DNA of 64,000 bases, taken from positions 124,001-188,000 of the forward strand of contig NZ_CP109598.1 in the NCBI RefSeq assembly GCF_036327775.1. The letters run 5' to 3'. The notes under the pieces were generated by a model that saw nothing but the letters and a program-made list of their open reading frames with translations, made no database searches and was not told where the DNA came from. This document shows, piece by piece, positions 49,546-58,504 of this stretch (position 1 is the stretch's first letter; the number at the start of each line of letters is the position of its first letter). The position numbers were made by a program, and so were the translations under genes. Source of the stretch: Streptomyces sp. NBC_01498. GTDB taxonomy: Bacteria; Actinomycetota; Actinomycetes; Streptomycetales; Streptomycetaceae.

Positions 49546-49917
49546 CAGCACCCGGCCCGCCCTGCGGCAACCCCCCGCGGCACCGGCAGGTGACGGCGAC
49601 CGCCCCCGTCGCCGTACCTGCCGGGCCCGCCGCGACACCCGCGTATGACACGTGCCACCGGTACGGCCCGCCCCACCCGGCGACCCGCCGCGGCACCCGC
49701 GTACCACCGACGCAGCACCCGCACGGCGGCATCAGCCGCCCCGCCCGGCGGTCCCTCCGCCGGCCCGCACCCCCGTCGGCCGTCCGGCCACCCGCCCACG
49801 CCCGTTCCGCCGCGTTCCGGAGCCCGTGGAGCCCCGCCCGTCGCGACGCGCACCGCCGAAGCAACAGGCGTGCGCGCCCCGGTCCTACCCTCTTCTCCTC
49901 ATTCCTCAGGAGTGACC
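49546..49917. other. 372-bp intergenic region
   Basis: Apart from the terminator hairpin, I see nothing I can name in this stretch until the AGGAG ribosome-binding site of the next gene. The GC-rich frames running through it read as Pro/Arg-rich and are not coding. Confidence 0.5.
49583..49624 (+). terminator. Hairpin terminator
   Basis: A 17-bp stem (CCGGCAGGT + ACGGCGAC pairing with GTCGCCGT + ACCTGCCGG, one bulged G) with a 7-nt loop lies 38 nt after the beta-rich protein gene. Confidence 0.8.
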
Positions 49918-50889
49918 GTGAGCCATATCCACAAGTCCTTCGACCGCCGAGACTTCCTGCGCGCCACCGCCGGCACCACCGTGGCCCTCGCCGCCGCCTC
50001 CGTCACCGGGGCCGCCGCGACCTCCGCCGCCGCTGCCGCGCCGGGCGGTCTGTCCATCCCCAAGGACCGCATCGGCATCCAGCTCTACAGCATCCGTGAC
50101 AAGGTCAGCTCGCTCGGATTCGGCGTCGTGCTGCCCGAGTTGGCCCGGATCGGCTACAAGGAGATCGAGTTCGCGGGGTACACCCAGAGCACCTCGATCC
50201 TGGGCCGCCAGATCACCGTGCCGGAGATCCGCACCCTCCTCGACGACAACGGTCTGACCGCCGTCGGCAGCCATGTCGGTCTCGGCAACTTCCGCAGCAA
50301 CCTCCAGGGCGAGCTGGACAACGCCCAGATCCTCGGCATGCCGCACGTGGGCACGGCCAACGCGCCGTCGAACCTCAACACCGTCGCGGGCTACCGCGCC
50401 GCCGCCGACGAGTTCAACGTCTGGGGCGCCGCCGCCACCGCGCGCGGTCTGAAGCTCTACCAGCACAACCACGCGGGCGAGTTCGCCTTCGCCACCGACC
50501 AGCCGTCGGTCCGGCTGTACGACGTGTTCCTCAAGAACACCGACCCGCGCCACGTCTATCTCGAACTGGACATCTACTGGGCTTACGTGGGCCAGTACCG
50601 CTGGCCCGGATTCGACCCGGCCGCGTACGTGCGCAACCAGCCCTACCGCTACCCGCTGTTCCACATGAAGGACGGCGACGCCAACTCGGCCAACGCCAAC
50701 GGCTTCGACATCGTCGAGTTCGGGGCCGGCGACCTGCCGTACGAGAAGTTCATCCGTGACATCGGCCCGCGTGCCTCGCACATCGGTATCTGGGAGCAGG
50801 ACACCGCGCCCAACACCCAGCCCAATCCGCCGGGTTCGCTCGGCGCGGCCGAGCGCAGCTTCACCGCGCTCAAGGGACTGCTCGGCTGA
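49918..50889 (+). CDS. Tat-exported sugar phosphate isomerase/epimerase-like TIM-barrel protein
   Basis: The 323-residue protein has a twin-arginine signal (RRDFLRATAG) followed by an Ala-rich hydrophobic stretch ending near SAAAAAPGG. The mature part is an AP-endonuclease-2-like TIM barrel: IGIQLYSIRD, KEIEFAGY, AVGSHVGL, YQHNHAGEF, VYLELDIYW and FHMKDGD supply the metal-binding Glu, His and Asp positions. Such secreted family members act on sugars or inositols; the substrate here is unknown. The GTG at 49918 follows AGGAG by six bases; an in-frame GTG at 49912 overlaps that site. It precedes a large secreted sugar-dehydrogenase-like protein and a ROK regulator, which suggests one carbohydrate-related locus. 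Confidence 0.88.
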   Translation: MSHIHKSFDRRDFLRATAGTTVALAAASVTGAAATSAAAAAPGGLSIPKDRIGIQLYSIRDKVSSLGFGVVLPELARIGYKEIEFAGYTQSTSILGRQITVPEIRTLLDDNGLTAVGSHVGLGNFRSNLQGELDNAQILGMPHVGTANAPSNLNTVAGYRAAADEFNVWGAAATARGLKLYQHNHAGEFAFATDQPSVRLYDVFLKNTDPRHVYLELDIYWAYVGQYRWPGFDPAAYVRNQPYRYPLFHMKDGDANSANANGFDIVEFGAGDLPYEKFIRDIGPRASHIGIWEQDTAPNTQPNPPGSLGAAERSFTALKGLLG

Positions 50890-50918
50890 TCCGGCCGCCC
50901 CGCCGGACGACGTGACGC

Positions 50919-50956
50919 ACACGCAGGCGCCTCCGCGCGCGGGGGCGCCTGCGTGT
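50919..50956 (+). terminator. Hairpin terminator
   Basis: A perfect 13-bp stem ACACGCAGGCGCC / GGCGCCTGCGTGT with a 12-nt loop lies 30 nt after the TIM-barrel gene. Confidence 0.85.
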
Positions 50957-51017
50957 TCCGCCGGACGGCCTCCGTTCCCCCGCTCCCTTCCGCCCGCGAT
51001 CGAGGAGACGCATCACC

Positions 51018-54000
51018 GTGCACCGCACCCTGAGACGCCTGATCACCGGGGTCCTGCTCGTGGCACTGCCAGCCCTGGGCAGTGTGGCCGTCGCGCCCGC
51101 CGCCCAGGCGCACCCGGACCACGAACACGCTCTGGACTGGTCGAACTACGAGAAGGTCACCCTCACCAAGGACACCGGCGAGCCGATCGACCTCGCCGTC
51201 CTGCCCGACAGCCGGGTCCTGCACACCGCCCGCAACGGCGACGTACGGCTCACCGACCCCGGTACGGGTGTCACGAAGGTCGTCAACCACGTCGACGTGT
51301 ACCAGAACTCCGAGATGGGGTTGCAGACGGTCACGCTGGACCCGGACTTCGCCACCAACAAGTGGGTGTACCTCTACTACTCGCCGCCGCTGAACACCCC
51401 GGCGGGCTCCGCGCCGCAGACGCTGCCCGCCGGGCAGACCGACGCGTACTGGAAGCAGTGGGAGGGCTACGACACCCTGACCCGCTTCAAGTGGACCGGC
51501 GACAAGCTCGACCTCTCCACCGCCCAGGAGATCCTCCGCATCGACGTCAACCGCGGCCAGTGCTGCCATGTCGCGGGTGACGTGGACTTCGACAGCAAGG
51601 GCAACCTCTACCTCGCGACCGGTGGCAACACCCCGGCCTCGGGCCCGAACGTCAGCGGCTACACCCCGATCAACGACGCGCCCGGCTACAACCCCGGCCT
51701 CGACGAGCGCCGCGGCTCGGGCAGCACCAACGACCTGCGGGGCAAGATCCTGCGGATCAAGGTCCAGGAGGACGGCACCTACACCGTCCCGGAGGGGAAC
51801 CTCTTCGCGCCGGGCACGGCCAAGACGCGTCCCGAGATCTTCGTGATGGGTCTGCGCAACCCGTTCCGGCTGGCGGTGGACCCGGCGACGGACGCCGTGA
51901 TGTGGGGCGACTACGGCCCCGACGCCGGTACGGCCGACCCCAACCGGGGCCCGATGGGGTACGTCGAGTGGCAGACCACGACCAAGCCGCTGAACAGCGG
52001 CTGGCCGTACTGCACGGGTGACAACACCAAGCCCTACCGCGACTTCGACTTCGCGACCCTCACCCCCGGCCCCGCCTTCGACTGCGCCAAGCCGGTCAAC
52101 GACTCCCGCTGGAACACCGGTCTGACCGAGCTGCCCGCGTCCACGCCCGCCACGCTCTGGTACGGCGACCGGGACACCGACCAGCCGTGGCCCGAGCTGA
52201 CGGCCTTCCGGGGTCCCGGCGGCCCCGGCGGTCAGGCCCCGATGGGCGGCCCGGTCTACCACTACGACGCGGACAACCCGTCGCCGGGCAAGTTCCCGGA
52301 GTACTGGGACGGCAAGGCGTTCATGGCGGAGTTCTCGCAGGACTACGTCGCCGCGCTCACCCTCGACGGCCCCGACGGCCCGGTGAGCAAGCTGGAGAAC
52401 CTGCTGCCGAACAGCGAGCGCGACCAGAACGGCATCCCGCAGTGGGACAACCCGATGGACCTGGAGTTCGGTCCGGACGGCGCGCTCTACGTCCTCGACT
52501 ACGGCGACGGCTTCTTCCGGCAGAACCCCGACGCGGGTCTCTACCGGATCGACTACGCCGAGGGCAACAAGGCGCCCACCGCCGTGATCAAGGCCGACAA
52601 GACGTCCGGCCAGGCCCCGTTGGCGGTCTCGTTCAGCGCGACCGGCTCCAGCGACCCGGAGAACGGCGAGCTGACCTACCAGTGGGACCTCGACGGCGAC
52701 GGCACGTTCGACGCCACGGGCGCCACGGCCACGCGTACGTATCCGGACAACGGGCAGTTCCAGGCCCGGCTCAAGGTCACCGACCCGCAGGGCAAGTCAG
52801 GTCTGACGAGCCGTCAGATCACCGTGGGCAACACGGCGCCGACGATCCGGATCACCTCGCCGCCCAACGGCGGGTTCTTCAACTGGGGCGACGCCGTACC
52901 GTACGGCATCGCGGTCGAGGACCCGGAGGACGGCACCACCCCGGACTGCGCCAAGGCCGCCTGGACCTTCGGGCTCGGGCACAACCAGCACGGCCACCCG
53001 GTCAACAGCGGCACCGGCTGCACGGGCGGCGTCCTGACCCCGGCCGACGCGGGCCACGGCGACACCGAGAACGTCTTCGGCGTCCTCGGCATCACCTACA
53101 CCGACAAGGGCGCGGGCGGCGTGCCGCCGGCGACCGGTGACGCCCAGGTGGTGCTCAACCCGGCGCTGATGCAGGCCGAGCACTACGACTCCGCGGAAGG
53201 TGTCACGGTCACCGACGACGCCACGGCGTCCGGCCAGCGCAAGCTGACCTCGTTCGACGCGGGCGACTGGATCGCGTACGACCCGGTGTCCTTCGCGGGC
53301 ATCACCGGGGTCAAGACCCAGGCCGCCGGTGCGGGCACGCTGGCGCTGCGCTGGGGCGCGGCCGACGCGGAGCCGTTCGCCACGGTCGAGATCCCGGCGG
53401 GCGAGGGCTGGCGGACCGTCACCACCGCGCTGGGGAACGCCCCTTCGGGCACCGGCGAGGTCTTCGTCACCTCCTCCGGGGGTGTCGAGCTGGACTCGCT
53501 GACCTTCCAGGGGGCGGGTATCGCGGACAAGACCGCGCCCAGGGCCACCGCCACGCTGAACCCGCCCCGCCCCAACGGTGACGAGGGCTGGTACACGGGC
53601 AACGTGTCGCTGACGGTCGCGGCCACCGACAACGGAACGGTGTCCAGCCGTCAGTACTCGATCGACGACGGCGCGACCTGGCTGTCGGCCACCAACGCGG
53701 TCACCCTGTCCCGCGAGGGCGCCACGACCGTCCGCTACCGGGCGACCGACAACGGCGGCAACGTCTCCGAGGTGGGCTCGCTCACCGTACGGATCGACCG
53801 CACCGGCCCCACGGTGACCACCTCCGGTCTGGACGACGGCAGTGTCCACGGGGACTCCCAGCGGCCGAAGCCGGTCTTCTCGGCGGCGGACACCGTCTCC
53901 GGCGGGGCGACCGCGACCGCGACGGTCGACGGCAAGGCGATCACCTCCGGCCAGACGCTGGAGCTGTGGCGGCTGCCGCTGGGCGCCCACGACCTGACGG

Positions 54001-54320
54001 TCCGGGCACGTGACCGGGCCGGCAACGTCACCACGAAGACGGTGGCCTTCACCACCCGTACCTCCTACGCGGACATCCGCGCGCTGGTCACCCAGCTGCG
54101 GGCCGACGGCCTGATCACGGCACAGGGACAGCAGCGGCTGACCGTACGGCTCGGCCAGGCCGAGGCGCACGCCGAGGCGGGCCGCACCGCGCAGGCGGCG
54201 GCGGTACTGGAGTCCTTCGCCGGCTACACCACCGACACCGCCCTGGTGCCGGACGGCGCGGCGGGCGCGGCCCTGGCACGGGACGCGCGGGCGCTGAAGG
54301 GAGGCGCCACCACCGGCTGA
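51018..54320 (+). CDS. Secreted multidomain GSDH-PKD-CBM6-FIMAH protein
   Basis: This 1100-residue secreted protein has a signal peptide ending near AAQA-HPDHE. A glucose/sorbosone dehydrogenase-like beta-propeller spans about residues 40-515 (MGLQTVTLDPDF, MGLRNPFRLAVDP, LYVLDYGDGFF). A PKD domain at about 517-605 has YQWDLDGDGTFD. A CBM6-type domain starts near 711 (QAEHYDSAEGV). Ig-like segments run from 837 (DNGTVSSRQYSIDDGATW). A short helical FIMAH domain lies near 1017-1065. The propeller family oxidises sugars with PQQ, but the cofactor residues are not verifiable here. The carbohydrate-binding modules suggest action on polysaccharide. The GTG start has GAGGAG about 10 bases upstream. 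The gene is flanked by terminators and so is probably monocistronic. Confidence 0.9.
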   Translation: MHRTLRRLITGVLLVALPALGSVAVAPAAQAHPDHEHALDWSNYEKVTLTKDTGEPIDLAVLPDSRVLHTARNGDVRLTDPGTGVTKVVNHVDVYQNSEMGLQTVTLDPDFATNKWVYLYYSPPLNTPAGSAPQTLPAGQTDAYWKQWEGYDTLTRFKWTGDKLDLSTAQEILRIDVNRGQCCHVAGDVDFDSKGNLYLATGGNTPASGPNVSGYTPINDAPGYNPGLDERRGSGSTNDLRGKILRIKVQEDGTYTVPEGNLFAPGTAKTRPEIFVMGLRNPFRLAVDPATDAVMWGDYGPDAGTADPNRGPMGYVEWQTTTKPLNSGWPYCTGDNTKPYRDFDFATLTPGPAFDCAKPVNDSRWNTGLTELPASTPATLWYGDRDTDQPWPELTAFRGPGGPGGQAPMGGPVYHYDADNPSPGKFPEYWDGKAFMAEFSQDYVAALTLDGPDGPVSKLENLLPNSERDQNGIPQWDNPMDLEFGPDGALYVLDYGDGFFRQNPDAGLYRIDYAEGNKAPTAVIKADKTSGQAPLAVSFSATGSSDPENGELTYQWDLDGDGTFDATGATATRTYPDNGQFQARLKVTDPQGKSGLTSRQITVGNTAPTIRITSPPNGGFFNWGDAVPYGIAVEDPEDGTTPDCAKAAWTFGLGHNQHGHPVNSGTGCTGGVLTPADAGHGDTENVFGVLGITYTDKGAGGVPPATGDAQVVLNPALMQAEHYDSAEGVTVTDDATASGQRKLTSFDAGDWIAYDPVSFAGITGVKTQAAGAGTLALRWGAADAEPFATVEIPAGEGWRTVTTALGNAPSGTGEVFVTSSGGVELDSLTFQGAGIADKTAPRATATLNPPRPNGDEGWYTGNVSLTVAATDNGTVSSRQYSIDDGATWLSATNAVTLSREGATTVRYRATDNGGNVSEVGSLTVRIDRTGPTVTTSGLDDGSVHGDSQRPKPVFSAADTVSGGATATATVDGKAITSGQTLELWRLPLGAHDLTVRARDRAGNVTTKTVAFTTRTSYADIRALVTQLRADGLITAQGQQRLTVRLGQAEAHAEAGRTAQAAAVLESFAGYTTDTALVPDGAAGAALARDARALKGGATTG

Positions 54321-54338
54321 CGCCGGGACCTGACAGGG

Positions 54339-54364
54339 CTGCCCCGCTCTCACCGGCGGGGCAG
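54339..54364 (+). terminator. Hairpin terminator
   Basis: A perfect 9-bp stem CTGCCCCGC / GCGGGGCAG with an 8-nt loop lies 18 nt after the GSDH-PKD gene. Confidence 0.75.
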
Positions 54365-54422
54365 TTCTGCGTCCGGGTCTCTTCGTACGGGACGGGCCCG
54401 GCGAACGGGTTCCGTCAAGAGG

Positions 54423-54458
54423 GCGGCAACTTTTTGCGTTCTGTGGAAAAGTTGCCGC
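54423..54458. promoter_or_regulatory. 12-bp palindrome, candidate ROK-family operator
   Basis: The inverted repeat GCGGCAACTTTT / AAAAGTTGCCGC is perfect, with a 12-nt centre. Its A/T-rich core in a very GC-rich region and its place 320 bp before the ROK regulator suggest a protein-binding site. A CAACTTT / AAAGTTG core is, as I recall, similar to sites described for Streptomyces ROK proteins. Confidence 0.5.
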
Positions 54459-54776
54459 ACGCCCCCGGACAGTGGCTGGCACGGAGCGTCGTCCGCCGCC
54501 GGGACGGGGCCGTACGCACCCGGCCGGTGCCGGGTGCGTAGGCGGCGCGGGACCGGCCTCGTACCGGGTGGACCCGGCCGGCTCCGACAGCACCTCCAGG
54601 GGCCCGGGGAGGGCGCGGAGGGGCCTCGCGCCGGACCCGGCACGGAGCAGCCGCGCTCGCGCCGTCCCACGGCGTACGGGCCCCGCCGGGCCGCCCGGTG
54701 TCCGCACCGCCCGGTGCGCCTCCCGCACTCCCGTACTCCCGCAAGCCGACCGAAGGCGTCCAGAGGAAGTGAGTCC

Positions 54777-55949
54777 GTGAACATCCAGTACCGCGTGTTG
54801 AGTCTGCTGCGTGACAACGGGCCGCTGTCCCGCGCCGAGCTCGCGGCCCGGCTGGAGGTTCCCCGCCCGCGGCTGCTCGGCGAGCTCGACCGCATGGTCG
54901 CCGCCGGGCGCGTCGTCGAGGCGGGCCCCGCCGCGTCACGCGGCGGCCGGCGCTCCACCCTGGTCCGGCTCGACCCCGGACTGCGGTTCGGCGCCGTCGA
55001 CCTGGGCGCCAGCTCCATCGACATCGAGATCACCGACGGCGCGCTCGCCCCGGTGGCCGCCTGCTCCGAGCCCGCCGACATCCGCTCCGGTCCGGTCGCC
55101 GTCCTCGGGCGGGTCAGCGAACTGCTGCGGGAGATGGCAGAGCAGGGGCACTTCACCCGGCTCGACGCCATCGGGATCGGTCTGCCGGGGCCGGTGAGTT
55201 TCCGGGAGGGCGTCCCGGTCTCGCCGCCGATCATGGTGGGCTGGAACCGTTTTCCGGTACGGGACACCCTGGCCCGCGAGCACGGCTGCCCGGTGGTGGT
55301 CGACAACGACGTCAACGTGATGTCGCTCGGGGAGCAGCACAGCGGGGTCGCCAGGACGGTGGACCATCTGCTGTTCGTGAAGATCGGCAGCGGGATCGGT
55401 TCCGGGATGCAGCACCACGGGCGGATCTACCGGGGCGCGGAGGGCTGCGCGGGGGACATCGGTCACGTCCAGGTGGAGGCCGAGTCGGACGGGCCGGTCT
55501 GCTCCTGCGGGAACACCGGCTGTCTGGAGGCGTACTTCGGCGGGGTGGCGCTGGCCAGGGACGCCACCGAGGCGGCGGCGTCGGGCCAGTCGCCGCCCCT
55601 CGCCGGGCGGCTCGCCGAGCGCGGGGTGCTGACCGCCCAGGACGTCGCGGAGTGCGCGGACGGCGGCGACAACGCGAGCGTCAACCTGATCCGGGCCGGC
55701 GGTCACCGGGTGGGGCAGGTGCTGGCGACGCTGGTGAGCTTCATGAATCCGTCGATGATCGTGATCGGCGGCGGACTGACCGGCCTCGGTTATCCGCTGC
55801 TCGCCGAGATCCGCAGCGTCGTGTACAAACGGTCGCTGCCGCTGGCCACCGGCAATCTGCCGATCGTCATGTCCGAGCTGGGCCCGCGCGCCGGTGTGGT
55901 GGGCGCGGCCCTGCTGGCGAGCGAACTCGCGTACGGCGAGGAGACCTGA
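54777..55949 (+). CDS. ROK-family transcriptional regulator
   Basis: This 390-residue protein has an N-terminal winged-helix DNA-binding domain (VLSLLRDNGPLSRAELAARL) and a ROK sugar-kinase fold. The ROK signature CSCGNTGCLE supplies zinc-binding cysteines, and EGCAGDIGHVQ the preceding histidine. The phosphate-binding segments FGAVDLGASS and VVIDNDVN-like VVDNDVNVM are also visible. Such proteins repress sugar-use genes and respond to sugars. The GTG at 54777 follows GAGGAAG; longer frames run through Arg/Pro-rich non-coding sequence. Likely targets are itself and the neighbouring carbohydrate-related genes, by position. Confidence 0.92.
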   Translation: MNIQYRVLSLLRDNGPLSRAELAARLEVPRPRLLGELDRMVAAGRVVEAGPAASRGGRRSTLVRLDPGLRFGAVDLGASSIDIEITDGALAPVAACSEPADIRSGPVAVLGRVSELLREMAEQGHFTRLDAIGIGLPGPVSFREGVPVSPPIMVGWNRFPVRDTLAREHGCPVVVDNDVNVMSLGEQHSGVARTVDHLLFVKIGSGIGSGMQHHGRIYRGAEGCAGDIGHVQVEAESDGPVCSCGNTGCLEAYFGGVALARDATEAAASGQSPPLAGRLAERGVLTAQDVAECADGGDNASVNLIRAGGHRVGQVLATLVSFMNPSMIVIGGGLTGLGYPLLAEIRSVVYKRSLPLATGNLPIVMSELGPRAGVVGAALLASELAYGEET

Positions 55950-56144
55950 CCGTACCGCCGCGCACCCCCCTTTCCCGGCCGCTCCCCGGCCCCGGTCCGC
56001 CGGTGTGCCGTCCGCCCGGTGGCTCCCGGACGGTGGCTCCCGGATGGCGGAGGCGCGCCCCGCCGGTGACCATGACCGGAGCGGGGCGGGGTACACGCAC
56101 GGTGAGCCCGTACGCGAGAGGGCCACCGGAGGAGGAGAGCCGAC

Positions 56145-56501
56145 ATGATCGAATCCGCGGACATCCGCGAATGGCGCACCCACACGGTCATCGACTCCGA
56201 GGGGCGCAAGATCGGCTCGCTGGAGGCGGTGTACGTCGACACCCGTACCGACGAGCCCGCCATGGCGACCGTACTGATGGGCATGCCGACCCGGCACCGT
56301 CTGGTCTTCGTCCCGCTCGCGGGCGCGGTCGTGGGCCCGGACTACGTGCGGGTGGCCTACCCGAAGGCCGCGGTGAAGGACGCGCCGTCGATGGGAACGG
56401 ACGACGTGCTGCCCGCCGAGGACGAGAAGAGCGTCTTCGCCCACTACGACCTGCCGTACCAGCCGGGCCCGAGCGGCGAACGCCAGCTGGCCCGCCGCTG
56501 A
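56145..56501 (+). CDS. PRC-barrel domain protein
   Basis: This small cytoplasmic protein (118 residues) has a PRC-barrel core: VIDSEGRKIGSLEAVYVDTRTDEPAMATVLMG followed by RLVFVPLAGAVVGPDYVRVAYPK (given as two adjacent segments of the barrel; residues 15-46 and 52-74). It ends in an acidic-then-basic tail. PRC barrels occur in RimM and photosynthetic reaction centre subunit H, and as free-standing stress-linked proteins in actinomycetes. No partner gene is adjacent. It has a strong GGAGGAGGAG ribosome-binding site. The function is not known. Confidence 0.85.
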   Translation: MIESADIREWRTHTVIDSEGRKIGSLEAVYVDTRTDEPAMATVLMGMPTRHRLVFVPLAGAVVGPDYVRVAYPKAAVKDAPSMGTDDVLPAEDEKSVFAHYDLPYQPGPSGERQLARR

Positions 56502-56539
56502 CGCCCCGGCCGCCATTGCCGCCGGGCCCCGCGCCTTCG

Positions 56540-57424
56540 CTAGGGCTGCTGCGCCTTCTCGGCCGTCACGAACGCCTTCACGGCCGTCGTGGCGGCCCGC
56601 TCCACCAGGTCGACGCCCTCGCGGTAGGTGCGCTGCCCGTCGGACAGGACCACGACGAGCAGGGTGTGGCCGCCGCGCTCGACCCGCCCGATGCTGTTGA
56701 CGTCCCACTTGCCCGTGGCGCTGCGCGGCAGCCAGCCGTTCTTCAGCACGGGCGCGGCGGCGGACCCCGGACGGTCGTCGGCGGCGGATATCCCCCACCG
56801 CTGCTCGGGCACGACCGTGCTCATCAGGGATCGCACATGGGCGCGGGAGGACGCGGTGAGCGGGGAGTGGGCGTCGCCGAGAACGGCCTCCAGGAGCGTG
56901 GCCTGGTCGGCCGCCGTCGTACGGGTCAGTCCCCAGTGGCCGTCCGGGTCGCCGTGGGTGTCCTTCAGGCCGAGGCGCTTGTTGGCGGCGTCGAGGCCCC
57001 GGGTGCCGCCGAGGGCCTTCCAGAGGGCGTCCGTGGCGGCGTTGTCGCTGCGGCGGATCATCTGGGCGGCCTGCTTCTTCTGCGCCGCCGTGAGGGAGGT
57101 CCCGTGGTCCTGCGCCTTCAGCAGCAGGGACGCGAGGATGTCGACCTTGACGATGCTGGCCGTGTCGTAGGCGGCGCTGCCCGTGCCGTACGCCGCCGTG
57201 TGCCGGCCGTCGAGGTCGCGGACGGCGACCGTGTAGCGGCCGTCGCTGTGGGGAAGCTTGTCCAGCGCCTCGCGCACCGCCGTGCCGGGACCGGTCGGCG
57301 CGGTGCCGGCGCGGGCCGGGGCGGCGTCGGGCGCGTGGCCGGTGGCAAGCCCCGGCACCGTCACGGCGACGACGAGCGCCAGGGCCGGGACGGCGATACG
57401 GGGCAGCCTGCGATGAGGGAACAC
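56540..57424 (-). CDS. Secreted serine hydrolase, class A beta-lactamase-like
   Basis: The protein is about 294 residues from the GTG at 57424; a TTG at 57442 would add six residues, and neither has a clear ribosome-binding site. An N-terminal hydrophobic signal (VPALALVVAVTVPGLATG) is followed by a beta-lactamase fold: SxxK in ASIVKVD, SDN in RRSDNAA, and LKNGW where KTG is usual. The family includes true class A beta-lactamases and many secreted esterase-like or non-hydrolytic relatives. The replaced KTG motif makes real beta-lactamase activity doubtful. It points left, convergent with the PRC-barrel gene and downstream of the chitinase gene, from which it is separated by a hairpin. Confidence 0.85.
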   Translation of the reverse strand: MFPHRRLPRIAVPALALVVAVTVPGLATGHAPDAAPARAGTAPTGPGTAVREALDKLPHSDGRYTVAVRDLDGRHTAAYGTGSAAYDTASIVKVDILASLLLKAQDHGTSLTAAQKKQAAQMIRRSDNAATDALWKALGGTRGLDAANKRLGLKDTHGDPDGHWGLTRTTAADQATLLEAVLGDAHSPLTASSRAHVRSLMSTVVPEQRWGISAADDRPGSAAAPVLKNGWLPRSATGKWDVNSIGRVERGGHTLLVVVLSDGQRTYREGVDLVERAATTAVKAFVTAEKAQQP

Positions 57425-57486
57425 AAAACGGACATTAGGCAAGATGTGGTGCGGCGGGCAACGTGCCTCTTCTCACAGCGACGGCC

Positions 57487-57521
57487 GGTGCCCGGTCCGG
57501 CGGGCCGCCGGACCGGGCACC
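57487..57521 (-). terminator. Hairpin terminator after the chitinase gene
   Basis: A perfect 15-bp stem GGTGCCCGGTCCGGC / GCCGGACCGGGCACC with a 5-nt loop lies 15 nt past the chitinase stop. Confidence 0.85.
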
Positions 57522-57535
57522 TGTGAGGCGGACTC

Positions 57536-58282
57536 TCAGCAGGTCAGATGCCGTCCCGGCGGGGTGCGCAGCACGCGGGTGAACTGCTGGTACAGCTCGA
57601 CCCGGTGTTCCATCTGCGCGGGATTGCCGCCCTCGCACTCGGCGGAGCCGTTGAGGCTCCAGATCGTCTGCCCGAAGCCCTTCTTGTTCACCATGGCGTC
57701 GTGGCCGGTCATGGTGCCCGGCCCGGACTGGGTGTTCCAGTACCAGAGGGCGGTCATCCAGGCGACGGCCGGATCGGTCTCGACCAGCCACGGGTTGTTC
57801 AGCAGATCGAGGCCGAGCGCGTCACCCGCGGCCTTGTAGTTGAAGTTCCAGCTCAGCATGATCGCGCCGCGTCCGTAGTACGCGTCCCGCCCGGCCGGGC
57901 AGCCGTAGGGCTGGGTGTCGTCGCAGAAGATCGGATACATGTCCGGGTTCTGGTTCACCACGTAGAACAGCCCGCCGGTCTCGTGGCTGATGTTGGCGAG
58001 GAAGGCCGCGGCCTCCTGCTTGCGGGTCGTACGGCTCCCGGTCCTGGCGAACGCGGGGTACGCGGCGGTCGCCTCGACGAGCCCGTCGTACGTGAAGAAC
58101 GGGTCCCGGTCCGGGAACATCCGCTCGAACTGTGCCTCAGCGACGACGAACCGGTTCCTGTCCGCCGCGCCGTGACCACCCCCGTCCGGCGCGCTCATGG
58201 CCGTCGCGGGCAGCGCCCCGACGAGCAGTCCGCAGACCATCAGCAGGGCGGCCATGACGGCCGTGGTGCCTCTTCTCAACAC
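57536..58282 (-). CDS. GH19 family chitinase
   Basis: This secreted 248-residue enzyme has a signal peptide (TTAVMAALLMVCGLLVGALP) cleaved near TAMS. The GH19 catalytic core has the general-acid glutamate in FLANISHETGG and the family block YYGRGAIMLSWNFNYKAAG. It cleaves beta-1,4 links in chitin. No chitin-binding domain precedes the core, unlike the larger Streptomyces GH19 enzymes. Most relatives read GRGPIQLSWN, so the Pro-to-Ala and Gln-to-Met changes here are notable. The GTG at 58282 follows AGGAG at a long spacing; a longer frame from 58324 adds 14 residues before the signal. A chitinase-type promoter box lies upstream. Confidence 0.93.
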   Translation of the reverse strand: MLRRGTTAVMAALLMVCGLLVGALPATAMSAPDGGGHGAADRNRFVVAEAQFERMFPDRDPFFTYDGLVEATAAYPAFARTGSRTTRKQEAAAFLANISHETGGLFYVVNQNPDMYPIFCDDTQPYGCPAGRDAYYGRGAIMLSWNFNYKAAGDALGLDLLNNPWLVETDPAVAWMTALWYWNTQSGPGTMTGHDAMVNKKGFGQTIWSLNGSAECEGGNPAQMEHRVELYQQFTRVLRTPPGRHLTC

Positions 58283-58421
58283 GGTTGCTTCACTCCTGAA
58301 CGATGTGTGGGGACAGGCGTTCACGGGTACCGGCGCCCACCCTCAACTCCCTTCCGGAGAAGCCGGGTTGAGGCGCGGACACCACCGCGCAGAGGCTACG
58401 GGCGCCACCCCCTCCCCGGAT

Positions 58422-58433
58422 AGGTCCATACCA
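58422..58433 (-). promoter_or_regulatory. Chitinase-promoter-like 12-bp box
   Basis: On the minus strand TGGTATGGACCT matches 9 of 12 positions of the TGGTCCAGACCT repeat known from Streptomyces chitinase promoters, 140 bp before the chitinase start. Only one copy is seen; classical promoters have two. Confidence 0.45.
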
Positions 58434-58504
58434 ATTCTTGGGACAACGGAGACCTGGGCCCCGGGGACCGGGGGCCGGATCGGACGGCGGACCGTGCCCC
58501 GGCG

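Larger units (their letters stand above)
54321..54776. other. 456-bp intergenic region before the ROK gene
   Basis: This holds the terminator of the preceding gene and the 12-bp palindrome, both listed separately. The rest, to the GAGGAAG ribosome-binding site of the ROK gene, shows nothing I can name. Confidence 0.5.
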
